From: CAZDKK01 sp964603725
GTDB lineage: Bacteria > Eisenbacteria > RBG-16-71-46 > CAIMUX01 > WJJG01
Assembly: GCA_964603725.1 (NCBI GenBank)
Contig: CAZRWW010000004.1
Span: forward strand, 57,549-121,548
Direction: 5' to 3'
Length of the DNA: 64,000 nucleotides
Shown here: positions 25,597 through 33,353 of the stretch, piece by piece
How positions within the stretch are numbered: the first letter of the stretch is position 1
Layout: each line of letters starts with the position of its first letter
Notes under the pieces: model-generated
Told to the model about the DNA's origin: nothing
The model's input: only the letters and a program-made list of their open reading frames with translations
The model's database searches: none
Position numbers and translations under genes: made by a program

Positions 25597-26466
25597 CTAG
25601 TGATAGAGCGAGCCGGCGTTGATCACCGGGTGCGGATCGCGGTCCCCGCACAGGACGACCAGCAGGTTGCTGACCATGGCCGCCTTGCGCTCCTCGTCGA
25701 GCTCGACGACCTTGTTCTGGGAGAGCTGCTCGAGGGCCATCTGCACCATCCCCACGGCGCCCTCGACGATCTTCTGGCGCGCGGCGATGATGGCCGCCGC
25801 CTGCTGGCGCTGAAGCATCGCGCTGGCGATCTCCGGCGCGTAGGCCAGGTGGCTGATGCGCGCCTCGATGACCTCGACCCCGGCCTTGTCCAGCCGGTCC
25901 TGGATCTCGGTCTTCAGATGTTCGGCAATCTGAGCGGTGTGGCTGCGTAGTGAGACCTCATCGTCGACGTGGGCATCGTAGGGATAGGAAGTCGCCAGGT
26001 TGCGCACCGCCGCCTCGCTCTGCACCTCGACGAAGTTGACGTAGTCGTCCACTTCGAAGATCGCCTCGGCAGTATCGACCACCTTCCACACCACCACGGC
26101 GGCGATTTCGATCGGGTTGCCGTCGCGATCGTTGACCTTGAGCTTGCCGCTCTCGAAGTTGCGCACCCGCATGGACACCCGGCGGCGCGTGGTGAAGGGA
26201 TTGACCCAGCGCAGGCCCGGCTGTTTGGCGGTGCCGACGTACTTGCCGAAGAGCTGGACCACGCGGCCCTCGTTCGGGTTCACCACGAAGAGGCCGCCCA
26301 GCATGATGAAGGCGAAGATCAGAATCACCAGGCCGAGGATGATCAGCGGCACATTCGCGCCGACAATGGACAGCACGAACATCAGGCCGCCCACGACGAG
26401 GGCGACGAGGAGCAGAAACAACATGCCGTATCCAGATGCGGTGCGGATGAGCTTCTCCTTGATCAT
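25597..26466 (-). CDS. SPFH/Band-7 domain membrane protein
   Basis: A 289-residue protein with two hydrophobic N-terminal segments (MLFLLLVALVVGGLMFVLSI and IILGLVILIFAFIMLGGLFV). The Band-7 domain follows: VVNPNEGRVVQLFGKYVGT, GLRWVNPFTTRRRVSMRVRN, then DRDGNPIEIAAVVVWKVVD. A helical C-terminal part carries AYAPEIASAMLQRQQAAAI. These stomatin/flotillin relatives oligomerise in membrane microdomains. The protein lacks an obvious NfeD partner in the window. Its ATG overlaps the stop of the small membrane protein gene by 4 bases, and the RHH gene follows 86 bases later. Confidence 0.9.
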   Translation of the reverse strand: MIKEKLIRTASGYGMLFLLLVALVVGGLMFVLSIVGANVPLIILGLVILIFAFIMLGGLFVVNPNEGRVVQLFGKYVGTAKQPGLRWVNPFTTRRRVSMRVRNFESGKLKVNDRDGNPIEIAAVVVWKVVDTAEAIFEVDDYVNFVEVQSEAAVRNLATSYPYDAHVDDEVSLRSHTAQIAEHLKTEIQDRLDKAGVEVIEARISHLAYAPEIASAMLQRQQAAAIIAARQKIVEGAVGMVQMALEQLSQNKVVELDEERKAAMVSNLLVVLCGDRDPHPVINAGSLYH

Positions 26467-26669
26467 GAAGGACCTCCCGTGCTTGCGAGACCGGCCGGCT
26501 CGGCGTTGCCTGGCGAGCCGGCATGGTTAGCGGCCCCCGCGATGGGGGCCGGGCACAAACCCAAGAAGAACCACTCCCACGCGCTGCGACGTGTCAGCTG
26601 AGCCCTGCCGGCGCAGAAGATGCCGAAGAGAAACGCCACGAGGGCGGTGATGGCGTGCTGAGTTTGCAT
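26463..26669 (-). CDS. Small membrane protein paired with SPFH gene
   Basis: A 68-residue protein with an N-terminal membrane helix (ITALVAFLFGIFCAGRA) and a second hydrophobic stretch starting SAWEWFFLGLCPAPIAG. WxWFFLGLxxxPIA is a pattern seen in small proteins that accompany SPFH genes. A GGAGGAGG ribosome site precedes the ATG, and the stop overlaps the SPFH start (ATGA). It is first gene after the strong promoter at 26722-26750. Function unknown; it may help insert or regulate the SPFH oligomer. Confidence 0.7.
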   Translation of the reverse strand: MQTQHAITALVAFLFGIFCAGRAQLTRRSAWEWFFLGLCPAPIAGAANHAGSPGNAEPAGLASTGGPS

Positions 26670-26710
26670 CGGGGCCTCCTCCAGCGTCTTGCGCCCGCCG
26701 GCCCAAGGTT

Positions 26711-26750
26711 ATGATATCACTATGATATTTTAACAGTATCATCCTGTCAA
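26711..26750 (-). promoter_or_regulatory. Near-consensus sigma-70 promoter with overlapping operator
   Basis: On the minus strand, TTGACA (26750-26745) is followed after exactly 17 bases by TATCAT (26727-26722). The patch is AT-rich in a GC-rich genome. An inverted repeat ATATCA-N3-TGATAT (26714-26728) covers the -10, a direct repeat TATGATAT recurs with 11-bp spacing, and ATGATA-N9-TATCAT bridges the spacer. This is the likely promoter of the small-membrane/SPFH/RHH/methyltransferase operon and is probably repressed by a dimeric protein. Confidence 0.75.
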
Positions 26751-26791
26751 GAGCTTCGTTGAGAAGAAGGCATGGCGATGGGGGGCAGCAA

Positions 26792-27982
26792 TCAGTCGGA
26801 CGCCTGGTCCACCGTGGCCGGCGGCGTTGGCGCCACGGCCGGGCCGGGCACGGCGGGTGGTCCAGGCACCTCAGGCGGCCGGGGCACAATAGGCGGACCG
26901 GGAACTGAAGTCGGTGCAGGCACTTCTGGGGTTTCGGGCACCGCGGGGGGCCGGGGCACTTCGGGCGGAGCGGGCACCGTGGGTGGCCGGGGCACATCGG
27001 GGGGCCCAGGCACATCGGGGGGCCCAGGCACCGCGGGTGGCCGGGGGACGGCGGGAGGCCCGGGCACCTCTGGTGGTCCCGGAACCGCGGGTGGCCGCGG
27101 GACTACGGGCGGGCCGGGGACTGAGGGCGGCCGCGGGACTGCAGGCGGCCCGGGGGCCGCGGGGGGTCGGGGAAGCTCGGGCGCCCTCGGTACCGCCGGA
27201 GGCCGGGACAGCTCCTGGGCCAGGACCCGCATGCGCTCGTAGTGCGATCCTTCCCAGTAGATTCTCTGGCAGGACGTGCAGCGGAAGAACTCGTCGTAGT
27301 AGCGGCGCGTGAGCGGGGTCAACTCGTCCTCGATCTCGGCCTTGGCGACCGCCACGACCTCGCCGTTGCAGGCCGTGCAGCGCGAGAACGGCTGCACTTG
27401 TCGCCAGAGGTCGAAGCGCTGGAGAACCTCGCGCGTCTGCTCCGCCGCGTTGGTGGAGCGCACCCAGTAGCCATGCGTCACCGCCGAGTGCTTGAGCAGC
27501 CCCCGATCGCGCGTGAGGATGGCGCGGCGCTCCTGCACTGAAGCGCGAACGATCTCGATGTCCTCGAAGTTGCGGTGGTAGAGCACATCGAATCCCAGCA
27601 TGCGCAGGCGGCGGGTGAGCTTGCCCAGATGGCCGTCGGCCACGAAAGCGGGATTTCGCAGAGGACGCTCGCGGAGTCGCACGATCGGGGTGATGTCGAG
27701 GCCTTCAAACACCGGATACACCGCGATGCGGTCGCCCGGCGCCAGGTGGTACCCGAACCCCACCGAGACGCCGTTGGCGAGGATGAGATCGACCTCGGGA
27801 TGCGGCACGCCGAGGGCTTCGATGACGTCCTTGACCGACGGGGTACCATTGAAGGCGTAGGTGATCCCTGCAAAGCGCTGTGCGGGTGGGAGGAAGTCGT
27901 TGAGCTCGGCGTAGAAGCGGAGCTCGGCGGTATTGACGCCGGCAGGAGCGGTGTCGTTGCGCTGCTTGCTTGGGGTGTCCAC
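26792..27982 (-). CDS. Ub-Mut7C / Mut7-C RNase-domain protein with long proline-rich tail
   Basis: A 396-residue protein. Residues about 20-100 form a ThiS-like ubiquitin fold (ELRFYAELNDFLPPAQR, then GVSVGFGYHLAPGDRIAVYP), the Ub-Mut7C domain. Next is the Mut7-C PIN-like RNase domain (FVADGHLGKLTRRLRMLGFD, ILTRDRGLL) with its zinc ribbon of two CxxC pairs (RCTACNGEV and FRCTSCQRIYWEGSHY). These proteins are thought to cleave RNA. The last 130 residues are an unusual repeat of PPxVPxPP units encoded by a tandem array (about 26795-27190). The GTG start at 27982 has a GAGAGG 11 bases before it. The Ub fold here is unrelated in position to the 44-55 kb modifier genes. Confidence 0.85.
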   Translation of the reverse strand: MDTPSKQRNDTAPAGVNTAELRFYAELNDFLPPAQRFAGITYAFNGTPSVKDVIEALGVPHPEVDLILANGVSVGFGYHLAPGDRIAVYPVFEGLDITPIVRLRERPLRNPAFVADGHLGKLTRRLRMLGFDVLYHRNFEDIEIVRASVQERRAILTRDRGLLKHSAVTHGYWVRSTNAAEQTREVLQRFDLWRQVQPFSRCTACNGEVVAVAKAEIEDELTPLTRRYYDEFFRCTSCQRIYWEGSHYERMRVLAQELSRPPAVPRAPELPRPPAAPGPPAVPRPPSVPGPPVVPRPPAVPGPPEVPGPPAVPRPPAVPGPPDVPGPPDVPRPPTVPAPPEVPRPPAVPETPEVPAPTSVPGPPIVPRPPEVPGPPAVPGPAVAPTPPATVDQASD

Positions 27983-28011
27983 GCCGATGATCGCCTCTCT
28001 CGTTGACCCGT

Positions 28012-29277
28012 CTACTTCTCTATCTTGTACACCACCACCGCCAGCGGCTCCGCATCCTCGTCGGCGGCCGTCCCACCCTGCATCGCCAGCGCCGCATCCT
28101 GCAGGCCGCTGATCAGCACCGCGCGGCCGTCGTCCAGGATCCGCAGCAGATCACGCTCCCCATTGCCTCCGCCCGCGATCGACACCTGGCGCGTGAAGTT
28201 GCCCTGCGGATCGAAGACATCATAGGTCAGCATGACGCCCGCCGGCTGGTCGAGATGGCTCGCGGCATGCTGGACCCAGAGCTGTCCGGTGGCATCGACC
28301 CACATGGCCGAGATCGCCTGATTCGTCTGGGCGATCTCCGTCTTCACCGGAACTGGAACTTGGGCCACGACAGCCTGCATGGCGTCCTCGACGCGCTTGA
28401 GTTCCTCGGCCGTGCGCCTGGGGACCTTGAACTCGCGCTCGATGATCCGATCCAGGGTGCCGTCCGCGTTGTGCACGTGCAGCTTGTACTCGTCGCGATA
28501 GGGAGCTGTGTAGATGCGTCCGTCGGGTCCCAAAGCCCAGTTGCGGCGGCCCACGACGTACTGGTCTTTCTCGATGAGCTGCAAGTTCGAGGCATCGAAC
28601 TTGATCTCGTGCTCGTAGTACCGGGTCCGCTCCTGACCCTCGGCCGTGAAGCTGGCGATGAAGGCCTTGCGCACCTGTCCCGACGGCGTGACGCCGATGT
28701 TCGTGCCCGCCATGATGAAGTCGCTTCCGCGCACGGCCACCTCGGTGAGCGCGACCAGATTCCCCTGGCTTGGGTCCGCGGCGCCAAAGCTCACCGACGC
28801 GAGCGGCTGGCCCTGGCGATCGATCTTGATCAGCTTGCCGGGGAAGACCTGGATGATGCCGAGATTGCCGTCGGGCGTCCACACCAGGTCGATCGGGCGC
28901 CGCGTCTCGCCCGGCCCCTCGCCTTCGCGGCTGAGAGTGCGCAGGTGCTCACCCCCGGCGGAGAAGACCTCGATGTGCGAGAGCTGCAGATCGAGCACGT
29001 AGAGCGAGCCGTCCTTATCCGGTAGCACTCTGGAGACGACGCCGAAGAGCACCTCGCTCTCTTCGCCACCCACGCGCCACTGCTCCTTCAGCCGCCAGGT
29101 CTCCTGCCCGCCGGACGGCTGGGCGCTATTGCGCACGTGGAGCTGGCCATCGACGGTGACCTGCTCCCCGGCCGCGGCCTCGGCCGCAAAGCCGCCGGCC
29201 AGCCCGAGGGCGCCCAGGCTCCCGATGATCACCGCGCACGCGAGAAGGGCCAGCGGCGACATCCTGCAACGGTTCAT
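28012..29277 (-). CDS. Exported six-bladed beta-propeller (NHL-like) protein
   Basis: A 421-residue protein with a signal peptide (PLALLACAVIIGSLGALGLA). It then has repeated blade motifs such as VLPDKDGSLYVLDLQLSHIE, SAGGEHLRTLSREGEGPGE, VWTPDGNLGIIQVFPGK, ALGPDGRIYTAPYRDEYKL and DATGQLWVQHA. It fits the 6-bladed beta-propeller family common near peptidases and exporters in FCB-type bacteria; ligand unknown. GGAGG lies 8 bases before ATG 29277; the in-frame extension upstream is the purine-rich repeat. It ends 30 bases before the Ub-Mut7C start, so the two may be co-transcribed. Confidence 0.78.
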   Translation of the reverse strand: MNRCRMSPLALLACAVIIGSLGALGLAGGFAAEAAAGEQVTVDGQLHVRNSAQPSGGQETWRLKEQWRVGGEESEVLFGVVSRVLPDKDGSLYVLDLQLSHIEVFSAGGEHLRTLSREGEGPGETRRPIDLVWTPDGNLGIIQVFPGKLIKIDRQGQPLASVSFGAADPSQGNLVALTEVAVRGSDFIMAGTNIGVTPSGQVRKAFIASFTAEGQERTRYYEHEIKFDASNLQLIEKDQYVVGRRNWALGPDGRIYTAPYRDEYKLHVHNADGTLDRIIEREFKVPRRTAEELKRVEDAMQAVVAQVPVPVKTEIAQTNQAISAMWVDATGQLWVQHAASHLDQPAGVMLTYDVFDPQGNFTRQVSIAGGGNGERDLLRILDDGRAVLISGLQDAALAMQGGTAADEDAEPLAVVVYKIEK

Positions 29278-29282
29278 GATCT

Positions 29283-29420
29283 TTGCCTCCGCGATACTTC
29301 CACGGGACCTCCCCTGTACGTCCATTTTACTTCCGCTCCACTTCCTCTGCACTTCCGCCGTGCTCCAGCTGCACTCCCGCCGCACTTCCCTTGCACTTCC
29401 GCCGCGTTTCCACTGAGCTG
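29283..29420. repeat. Purine-rich degenerate repeat upstream of the propeller gene
   Basis: On the minus strand this leader consists of about ten imperfect units of GCGGAAGTGCA type, each carrying a GGAAG or GGAGG core. It is strongly strand-asymmetric. It lies between the ABC permease stop and the propeller gene, in the transcribed direction. It may be a slippage product; repeated GGA-rich cores could also bind ribosomes or Rsm/CsrA-like proteins. Confidence 0.6.
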
Positions 29421-29441
29421 CCCCGATGCCGCGGCGGCCGC

Positions 29442-31256
29442 TCATCTTTCACCCGCCAACCACCATCGGAACGAGGTATCCGGACGCGCCGGCGCCTCGA
29501 GCCTGACAAACTGCGACTCGGCAAGCTTGTACGCCACCCACAGCACGGCCAGAGTCACGATCCAGACGACGACCGCGCCCCCCGGCACATACGCGCTTGC
29601 GTGGCGAACCAAGACTCGCACCGCGGCCCAGTGTATGTCAGGGTCCCACCAGTCGGCAATCGCGCCCGCGACGTAGAGGAGCTGCAGCCCCACGGCGGCG
29701 GCCAGGGCGACCCAGAGCACCGTGCGGCGCGCCGCCTCGTCGCACCTGCGACGCAGCGCTCGCAGAGCCCCCGCGACCAGCAGGAGATAGGGCACGCCGG
29801 TGATCGCCAGGACGATTGCCAGAACCGGCCCGTAACCGCGCACAGGCAACTCGGGATCCTCCGCCATCAAGGTCAGGCCCCCGGCGGACGCCACCACGTC
29901 CCCGGCGTCATCGAGCGCAAGATAGCGGTCGCGGATCACCTCGGGCGAAAGCCCGTTGCCGTGGATAGTCCGCATCGCCCGGCTGATCTGCAGCGCGACG
30001 AAGTCGATCGAGCTGCCCGGCGGGGTCGTGAAGGGCTTGTACAGAACGGGAGAGAAGCCCGGCTGGATCGGGATCGCCAACGGGGCATGGGTCTCGCCCC
30101 AGGGCGATGTGGCAATGGGCGGTCTCCCGTTCCAGGCGATCTCGAAGTCCCGCAGCGGCACCCGCAGGTGATGCTGACCCTCGCGGTCTGCCGCGAGGAC
30201 GATCCGTTCCCGCGGTTCGACCAGGAGCGCCGACCCCGCCCGACCGATCCCATAGCCGGTCGCGAAGACCAGCAGGCTGGGCAAGGCCAACGCGGGGAAG
30301 ATCGCGCGCCGGGAGATCGGCAACGCGTCCAGCATGGGCAGCCGCCTGAGCGCGGGCAGGACAGCCGTAAGGAACACGACCGCGGCCAGGAAGGCGAAGG
30401 CGCCGCGGCTGTCGGGACTGCCATCCTGTTCCTGCAGGTGGCCCGAGCAGAGCCACCCGAAGATGAGCACCGGAGCGAACTGGACCCACGGCAGGAGCGG
30501 GCCGAAAAGCGTCAGCCAGATCGTGCGCATGCGGAGCAGGCGACTCGCGGCCACCGGCGCTGCCGTCGCGCTGGCCGGCGCCGCGCGAAGCGCCTGGGGC
30601 TCGCGCGCGATCTCGCTCAGCGCCGCGGGGACGCCCCGGGCCAGATGCGCCGCCAGCGCCGCGGCCGCCAGCAGCGGCACGAGCGCGAACACAGGCGGCC
30701 AGCGTCCCAGCCACCACAGGAGTGCAAGGCCCATGAGCTGGAGCCCGAGCATCTGCGCGAAGTAGCGCCACGAGGTATCGGGCTGCAGCAGGTCGCGACG
30801 CCTGGCGTTCGCCAGAACCGCGGTGACCGCGAACCAGCCCAACGCGTGCGGAAGCAGCCACAGGCTTCGGGAGGGCGGAACCGGATAGACACGCACGTGC
30901 GCGAGCAGGAGGGCTCCGCCGGCGTCGAGCAGCGCGCAGGCGGTGGCGATCACGAGGCCCGCGCCGAGGTAGACGAGCAGATGCGCCGTCCACAGCGTCC
31001 CGCCCGTCACCGGCAACGCCAGGTCGAGCCGCGAACCTCGGGGTGTGCGCCCGGCCATGAGCTGAAACAGCGCCAGCGGCACCCAGATCGCCAGCAACGA
31101 CACGAGGAATCCGGTCGGCGCCCCCACTGGGCGGCTCGCGGCCCACGTGGCCGACCCGCGAATCACGAGCGTGAACTGGAGACTGATGAGAATCAGCAGC
31201 AGCCACGCCCACAGCGGCCGCAGGATCGGATCACGGCGTATCAGGGCAGCGATCAT
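29442..31256 (-). CDS. ABC exporter permease-like polytopic membrane protein
   Basis: A 604-residue protein with about twelve hydrophobic segments in two halves (for example PLWAWLLLILISLQFTLVI, GAFAFLAAVVFLTAVLPAL and GPVLAIVLAITGVPYLLLVA), split by a soluble middle region (residues about 370-470, HHLRVPLRDFEIAWNGRPP). The ATG overlaps the stop of the ATPase gene (ATGA), so it is the membrane partner of that ATPase. The YtrA-type regulator upstream suggests a role in envelope stress or antimicrobial resistance, but the substrate is unknown. Confidence 0.78.
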   Translation of the reverse strand: MIAALIRRDPILRPLWAWLLLILISLQFTLVIRGSATWAASRPVGAPTGFLVSLLAIWVPLALFQLMAGRTPRGSRLDLALPVTGGTLWTAHLLVYLGAGLVIATACALLDAGGALLLAHVRVYPVPPSRSLWLLPHALGWFAVTAVLANARRRDLLQPDTSWRYFAQMLGLQLMGLALLWWLGRWPPVFALVPLLAAAALAAHLARGVPAALSEIAREPQALRAAPASATAAPVAASRLLRMRTIWLTLFGPLLPWVQFAPVLIFGWLCSGHLQEQDGSPDSRGAFAFLAAVVFLTAVLPALRRLPMLDALPISRRAIFPALALPSLLVFATGYGIGRAGSALLVEPRERIVLAADREGQHHLRVPLRDFEIAWNGRPPIATSPWGETHAPLAIPIQPGFSPVLYKPFTTPPGSSIDFVALQISRAMRTIHGNGLSPEVIRDRYLALDDAGDVVASAGGLTLMAEDPELPVRGYGPVLAIVLAITGVPYLLLVAGALRALRRRCDEAARRTVLWVALAAAVGLQLLYVAGAIADWWDPDIHWAAVRVLVRHASAYVPGGAVVVWIVTLAVLWVAYKLAESQFVRLEAPARPDTSFRWWLAGER

Positions 31257-32146
31257 CCCTGGCCTCCCACCAGTTCGATGAACATCTCCTCGAGCCCAAC
31301 GCTGCGGCACTTGCTGCCCCTCACGCCCAGCCTCTGCTCGATCACCTCGCCGGCTTCACGCGGCCCGAGTCGGAATACGGCGTGCAAGGCATCGCTGCGG
31401 TCGCGCACGCCGAGGCAGCCCGGCAGGGCGCGCACGCGGCTGCGGTCGGCACCCGCGCCGCCCGGCACCAGCGCGACGGAGAACGCCTCGCGCAGTTCGT
31501 CCAGCTCGTTGTCGAGCAGGGCGCGGCCGTCGTGCAGCAGGACGACGCGGCCGGCCATGCGCTCGACGTCCGTCATATAGTGCGACGAAAAGAGGATCGC
31601 GGACCCGGCCTCGTTGAGCAGCCGGATCGACGTCTCCAGGAACTCCCGGCGGGCCGCGGGGTCGAGCCCGCCGGCCGGCTCGTCGAGGATGAGCAGCTGG
31701 GGCCGGTGACTGACCGCGCACAACAGCGCCACCTGGCGCGCCTGGCCCTTGCTCAGCTTGCCGACGCGCTCGCCGAGCGGCAGCTCGAAGCGACCCACGA
31801 GGTCTGCGGCCATCGCCTCGTCCCAGTCGGGAAACAGGTCACGATGCAGCGCGATCACCTCCGCCACGCGCAGAAACGAGGGCAGGATCTGATCCTCGGA
31901 GACATAGCCGATCCGGCGTTTGACTTCCACCGGCTGCTGACGCGGATCGAACCCGAAGACGCGCACCGTGCCGGCCTGCGCTTCGATCAAGCCCATGGCT
32001 ATGCGGATCAACGTCGTCTTGCCGGCGCCATTGCGTCCCAGCAGGCCCACCACCTCGCCCGCCGCGACCGAGAAGTCGACGCCGGCCAGCACATCGACGC
32101 CGCGCTTGTACGCGCGATGGACCTCATTGAACTCGAGCACCGTCAC
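31253..32146 (-). CDS. ABC transporter ATP-binding protein
   Basis: A 297-residue ATPase. Walker A is GRNGAGKTT, the Q loop lies in RIGYVSEDQ, the signature is LSKGQARQVAL (LSKGQ variant of LSGGQ) and Walker B is LLILDEPAGGLDP, followed by the switch His in LFSSHYMTDVERM. The LSKGQ signature and the C-terminal domain resemble YtrB/YhcG-type exporters regulated by GntR proteins. GTG start at 32146 overlaps the stop of the GntR gene by 4 bases (GTGA). It powers the adjacent permease. Confidence 0.92.
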   Translation of the reverse strand: MTVLEFNEVHRAYKRGVDVLAGVDFSVAAGEVVGLLGRNGAGKTTLIRIAMGLIEAQAGTVRVFGFDPRQQPVEVKRRIGYVSEDQILPSFLRVAEVIALHRDLFPDWDEAMAADLVGRFELPLGERVGKLSKGQARQVALLCAVSHRPQLLILDEPAGGLDPAARREFLETSIRLLNEAGSAILFSSHYMTDVERMAGRVVLLHDGRALLDNELDELREAFSVALVPGGAGADRSRVRALPGCLGVRDRSDALHAVFRLGPREAGEVIEQRLGVRGSKCRSVGLEEMFIELVGGQG

Positions 32147-32559
32147 TGCTGTTCTCCTTCCTCGCCCCGGGACGGCGGGCGCCGGTCACCCTCGGCCAGC
32201 AGGTCTGCAAGGACGCGCAGCGCCTCTTCATCCGCGATCCCCAGCTGCCGCGCGATGGTGACGGAAGCCGCGAGGCTCTCGCGAAGCTGTTGGCGCTTGC
32301 GCCAGTGCGACACATCCTCCGACACGGCCCTGACCACGTGCGGCCTGCCCGGGCGACGCTCGATGACCTCCTCGCGCTCCAGATAGCTGTACGCTTTGCT
32401 GATGGTCATCGGATTGAGTCCTAGCTCGGCGGACAGCGCGCGCGTCGACGGCAGCTCATCGCCCGGCTTCAGCAGGCCGCTGGCGATGTGGAACTTGACC
32501 TGATCCATGAGCTGCCGGTAGACCGGTACGCCGCTGTGTAGGTCGACCAGGATCAGCAT
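32143..32559 (-). CDS. GntR-family transcriptional regulator, YtrA subfamily
   Basis: A 138-residue regulator. DLHSGVPVYRQLMDQVKFHI and LKPGDELPSTRALSAELGLNPMTISKAYSYLERE form the winged helix-turn-helix of YtrA-type repressors, which have only a short C-terminal dimerisation region, as here (to GEEGEQQ). The ATG at 32559 gives the standard family start; another ATG at 32568 is possible but GGAGG almost touches it. It is co-transcribed with its ABC transporter and probably represses the promoter at 33022-33062. Confidence 0.88.
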   Translation of the reverse strand: MLILVDLHSGVPVYRQLMDQVKFHIASGLLKPGDELPSTRALSAELGLNPMTISKAYSYLEREEVIERRPGRPHVVRAVSEDVSHWRKRQQLRESLAASVTIARQLGIADEEALRVLADLLAEGDRRPPSRGEEGEQQ

Positions 32560-32617
32560 CCGTCGCATCTCCTCCGCCGGCGAGTCCGCGCGCGCCGGCG
32601 CTCCGTTGTCAGGTGAG

Positions 32618-32944
32618 CTAGTTGATCTTCCTGCGGAAGATGAGATCGGCCAGTCGCTCGAGAGCGCGCCGCCGGATCGCGGCCGCGGTCTTCCAGAGCG
32701 GGTCCTCGCCTCTCGTCAGAGACGGCCACGCCGGGGCCTTGAGGGGCGGGGCGCCGAGCCAGCCGCCCAGACCGATTGTGACCTCGATCGTGCGCCCGTG
32801 GAACGCGCCGACGCTGACAATCGCACGCAGGCATGGCTGCGGCGCGCTGGCGGCCGCGTCGTCAACGTGCGCGGCGGCCCCGGGCGCCCACAGCAGCAGC
32901 GCCGCCACGACCACCCCGCTCAGTGTTGCCATCAGCCGTGTCAT
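32618..32944 (-). CDS. Small exported protein at the head of the YtrA/ABC operon
   Basis: A 108-residue protein with a clear signal peptide (MATLSGVVVAALLLWAPGAAA, cleavage before HVDDA). The mature part has two Trp-rich stretches (GGWLGAPPLKAPAWPSL) and a basic C-terminus (RRRALERLADLIFRRKIN). I do not recognise a family. A textbook AAGGAGG site precedes the ATG, and the gene lies 58 bases upstream of the regulator gene, directly after the candidate promoter, so it is the first gene of that operon. It may be an envelope component sensed or protected by the exporter. Confidence 0.68.
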   Translation of the reverse strand: MTRLMATLSGVVVAALLLWAPGAAAHVDDAAASAPQPCLRAIVSVGAFHGRTIEVTIGLGGWLGAPPLKAPAWPSLTRGEDPLWKTAAAIRRRALERLADLIFRRKIN

Positions 32945-33021
32945 CGCCCACCTCCTTCGATCAACCTCAGTCCCATTACGCAGACCAAGGTGACTTAGTT
33001 TCGTAATACACTGCTACGGTC

Positions 33022-33062
33022 AATCTACGGCAAGTGGGGTGTATATGTCAAGTGATACACTT
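33022..33062 (-). promoter_or_regulatory. Candidate promoter and YtrA-type operator
   Basis: On the minus strand TTGACA (33051-33046) is followed after 18 bases by TAGATT (33027-33022). It overlaps AAGTG-ATA-CACTT (33050-33062, perfect 5+3+5 palindrome) and GTGTAT-N10-ATACAC (33039-33060). A further TACACT half-site is at 33007-33012. GTGTA/TACAC half-sites are typical of YtrA-subfamily operators. It should drive the operon 32944 to 29442. Confidence 0.6.
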
Positions 33063-33353
33063 GAAGAATCTCTACGGAATCTCGACGGATAGGCAAACCA
33101 GGGGACTTTCAGGGGGCTGGCCGGGGGGTGCCGGAGAGGGCCCATGCGCCTGGGCGCTGGCGCGAAGTGCCGGCTGGGGCGCCCACGTCACATAGGGTTT
33201 ATGTGTTGAGGCTGAAAGTACATGTATTTTTGGCCACAATACGGCCATAATTACCTGTACATCTGGCCACAGAGTGGAAACGGACACATAGAGGCGAGCC
33301 CAAGGAGACCAGCCGGCAGCGCGTGGGCTCTCAGGACAGCCCGGGCGTCCGTC
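33063..33353. other. Intergenic, partly AT-rich, with palindromes
   Basis: No gene is supported. At 33217-33280 there is a low-GC patch with the palindromes TACATGTA and TGTACA and two GGCCACA direct repeats. A 71-codon frame on the minus strand is created by these repeats and has no ribosome site. The patch may hold a regulatory site, but no promoter hexamer pair could be fixed. Confidence 0.4.

Noticed and set aside
26772..27242. Gly-rich, collagen-like plus-strand frame of 156 codons
   Set aside because: It is the reverse of the proline tail of the Ub-Mut7C protein, whose N-terminal domains are clear; no separate domain or ribosome site.
33072..33287. 71-codon minus-strand frame in the AT-rich patch
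   Set aside because: Its Trp/Val repeats derive from DNA palindromes; no ribosome binding site.
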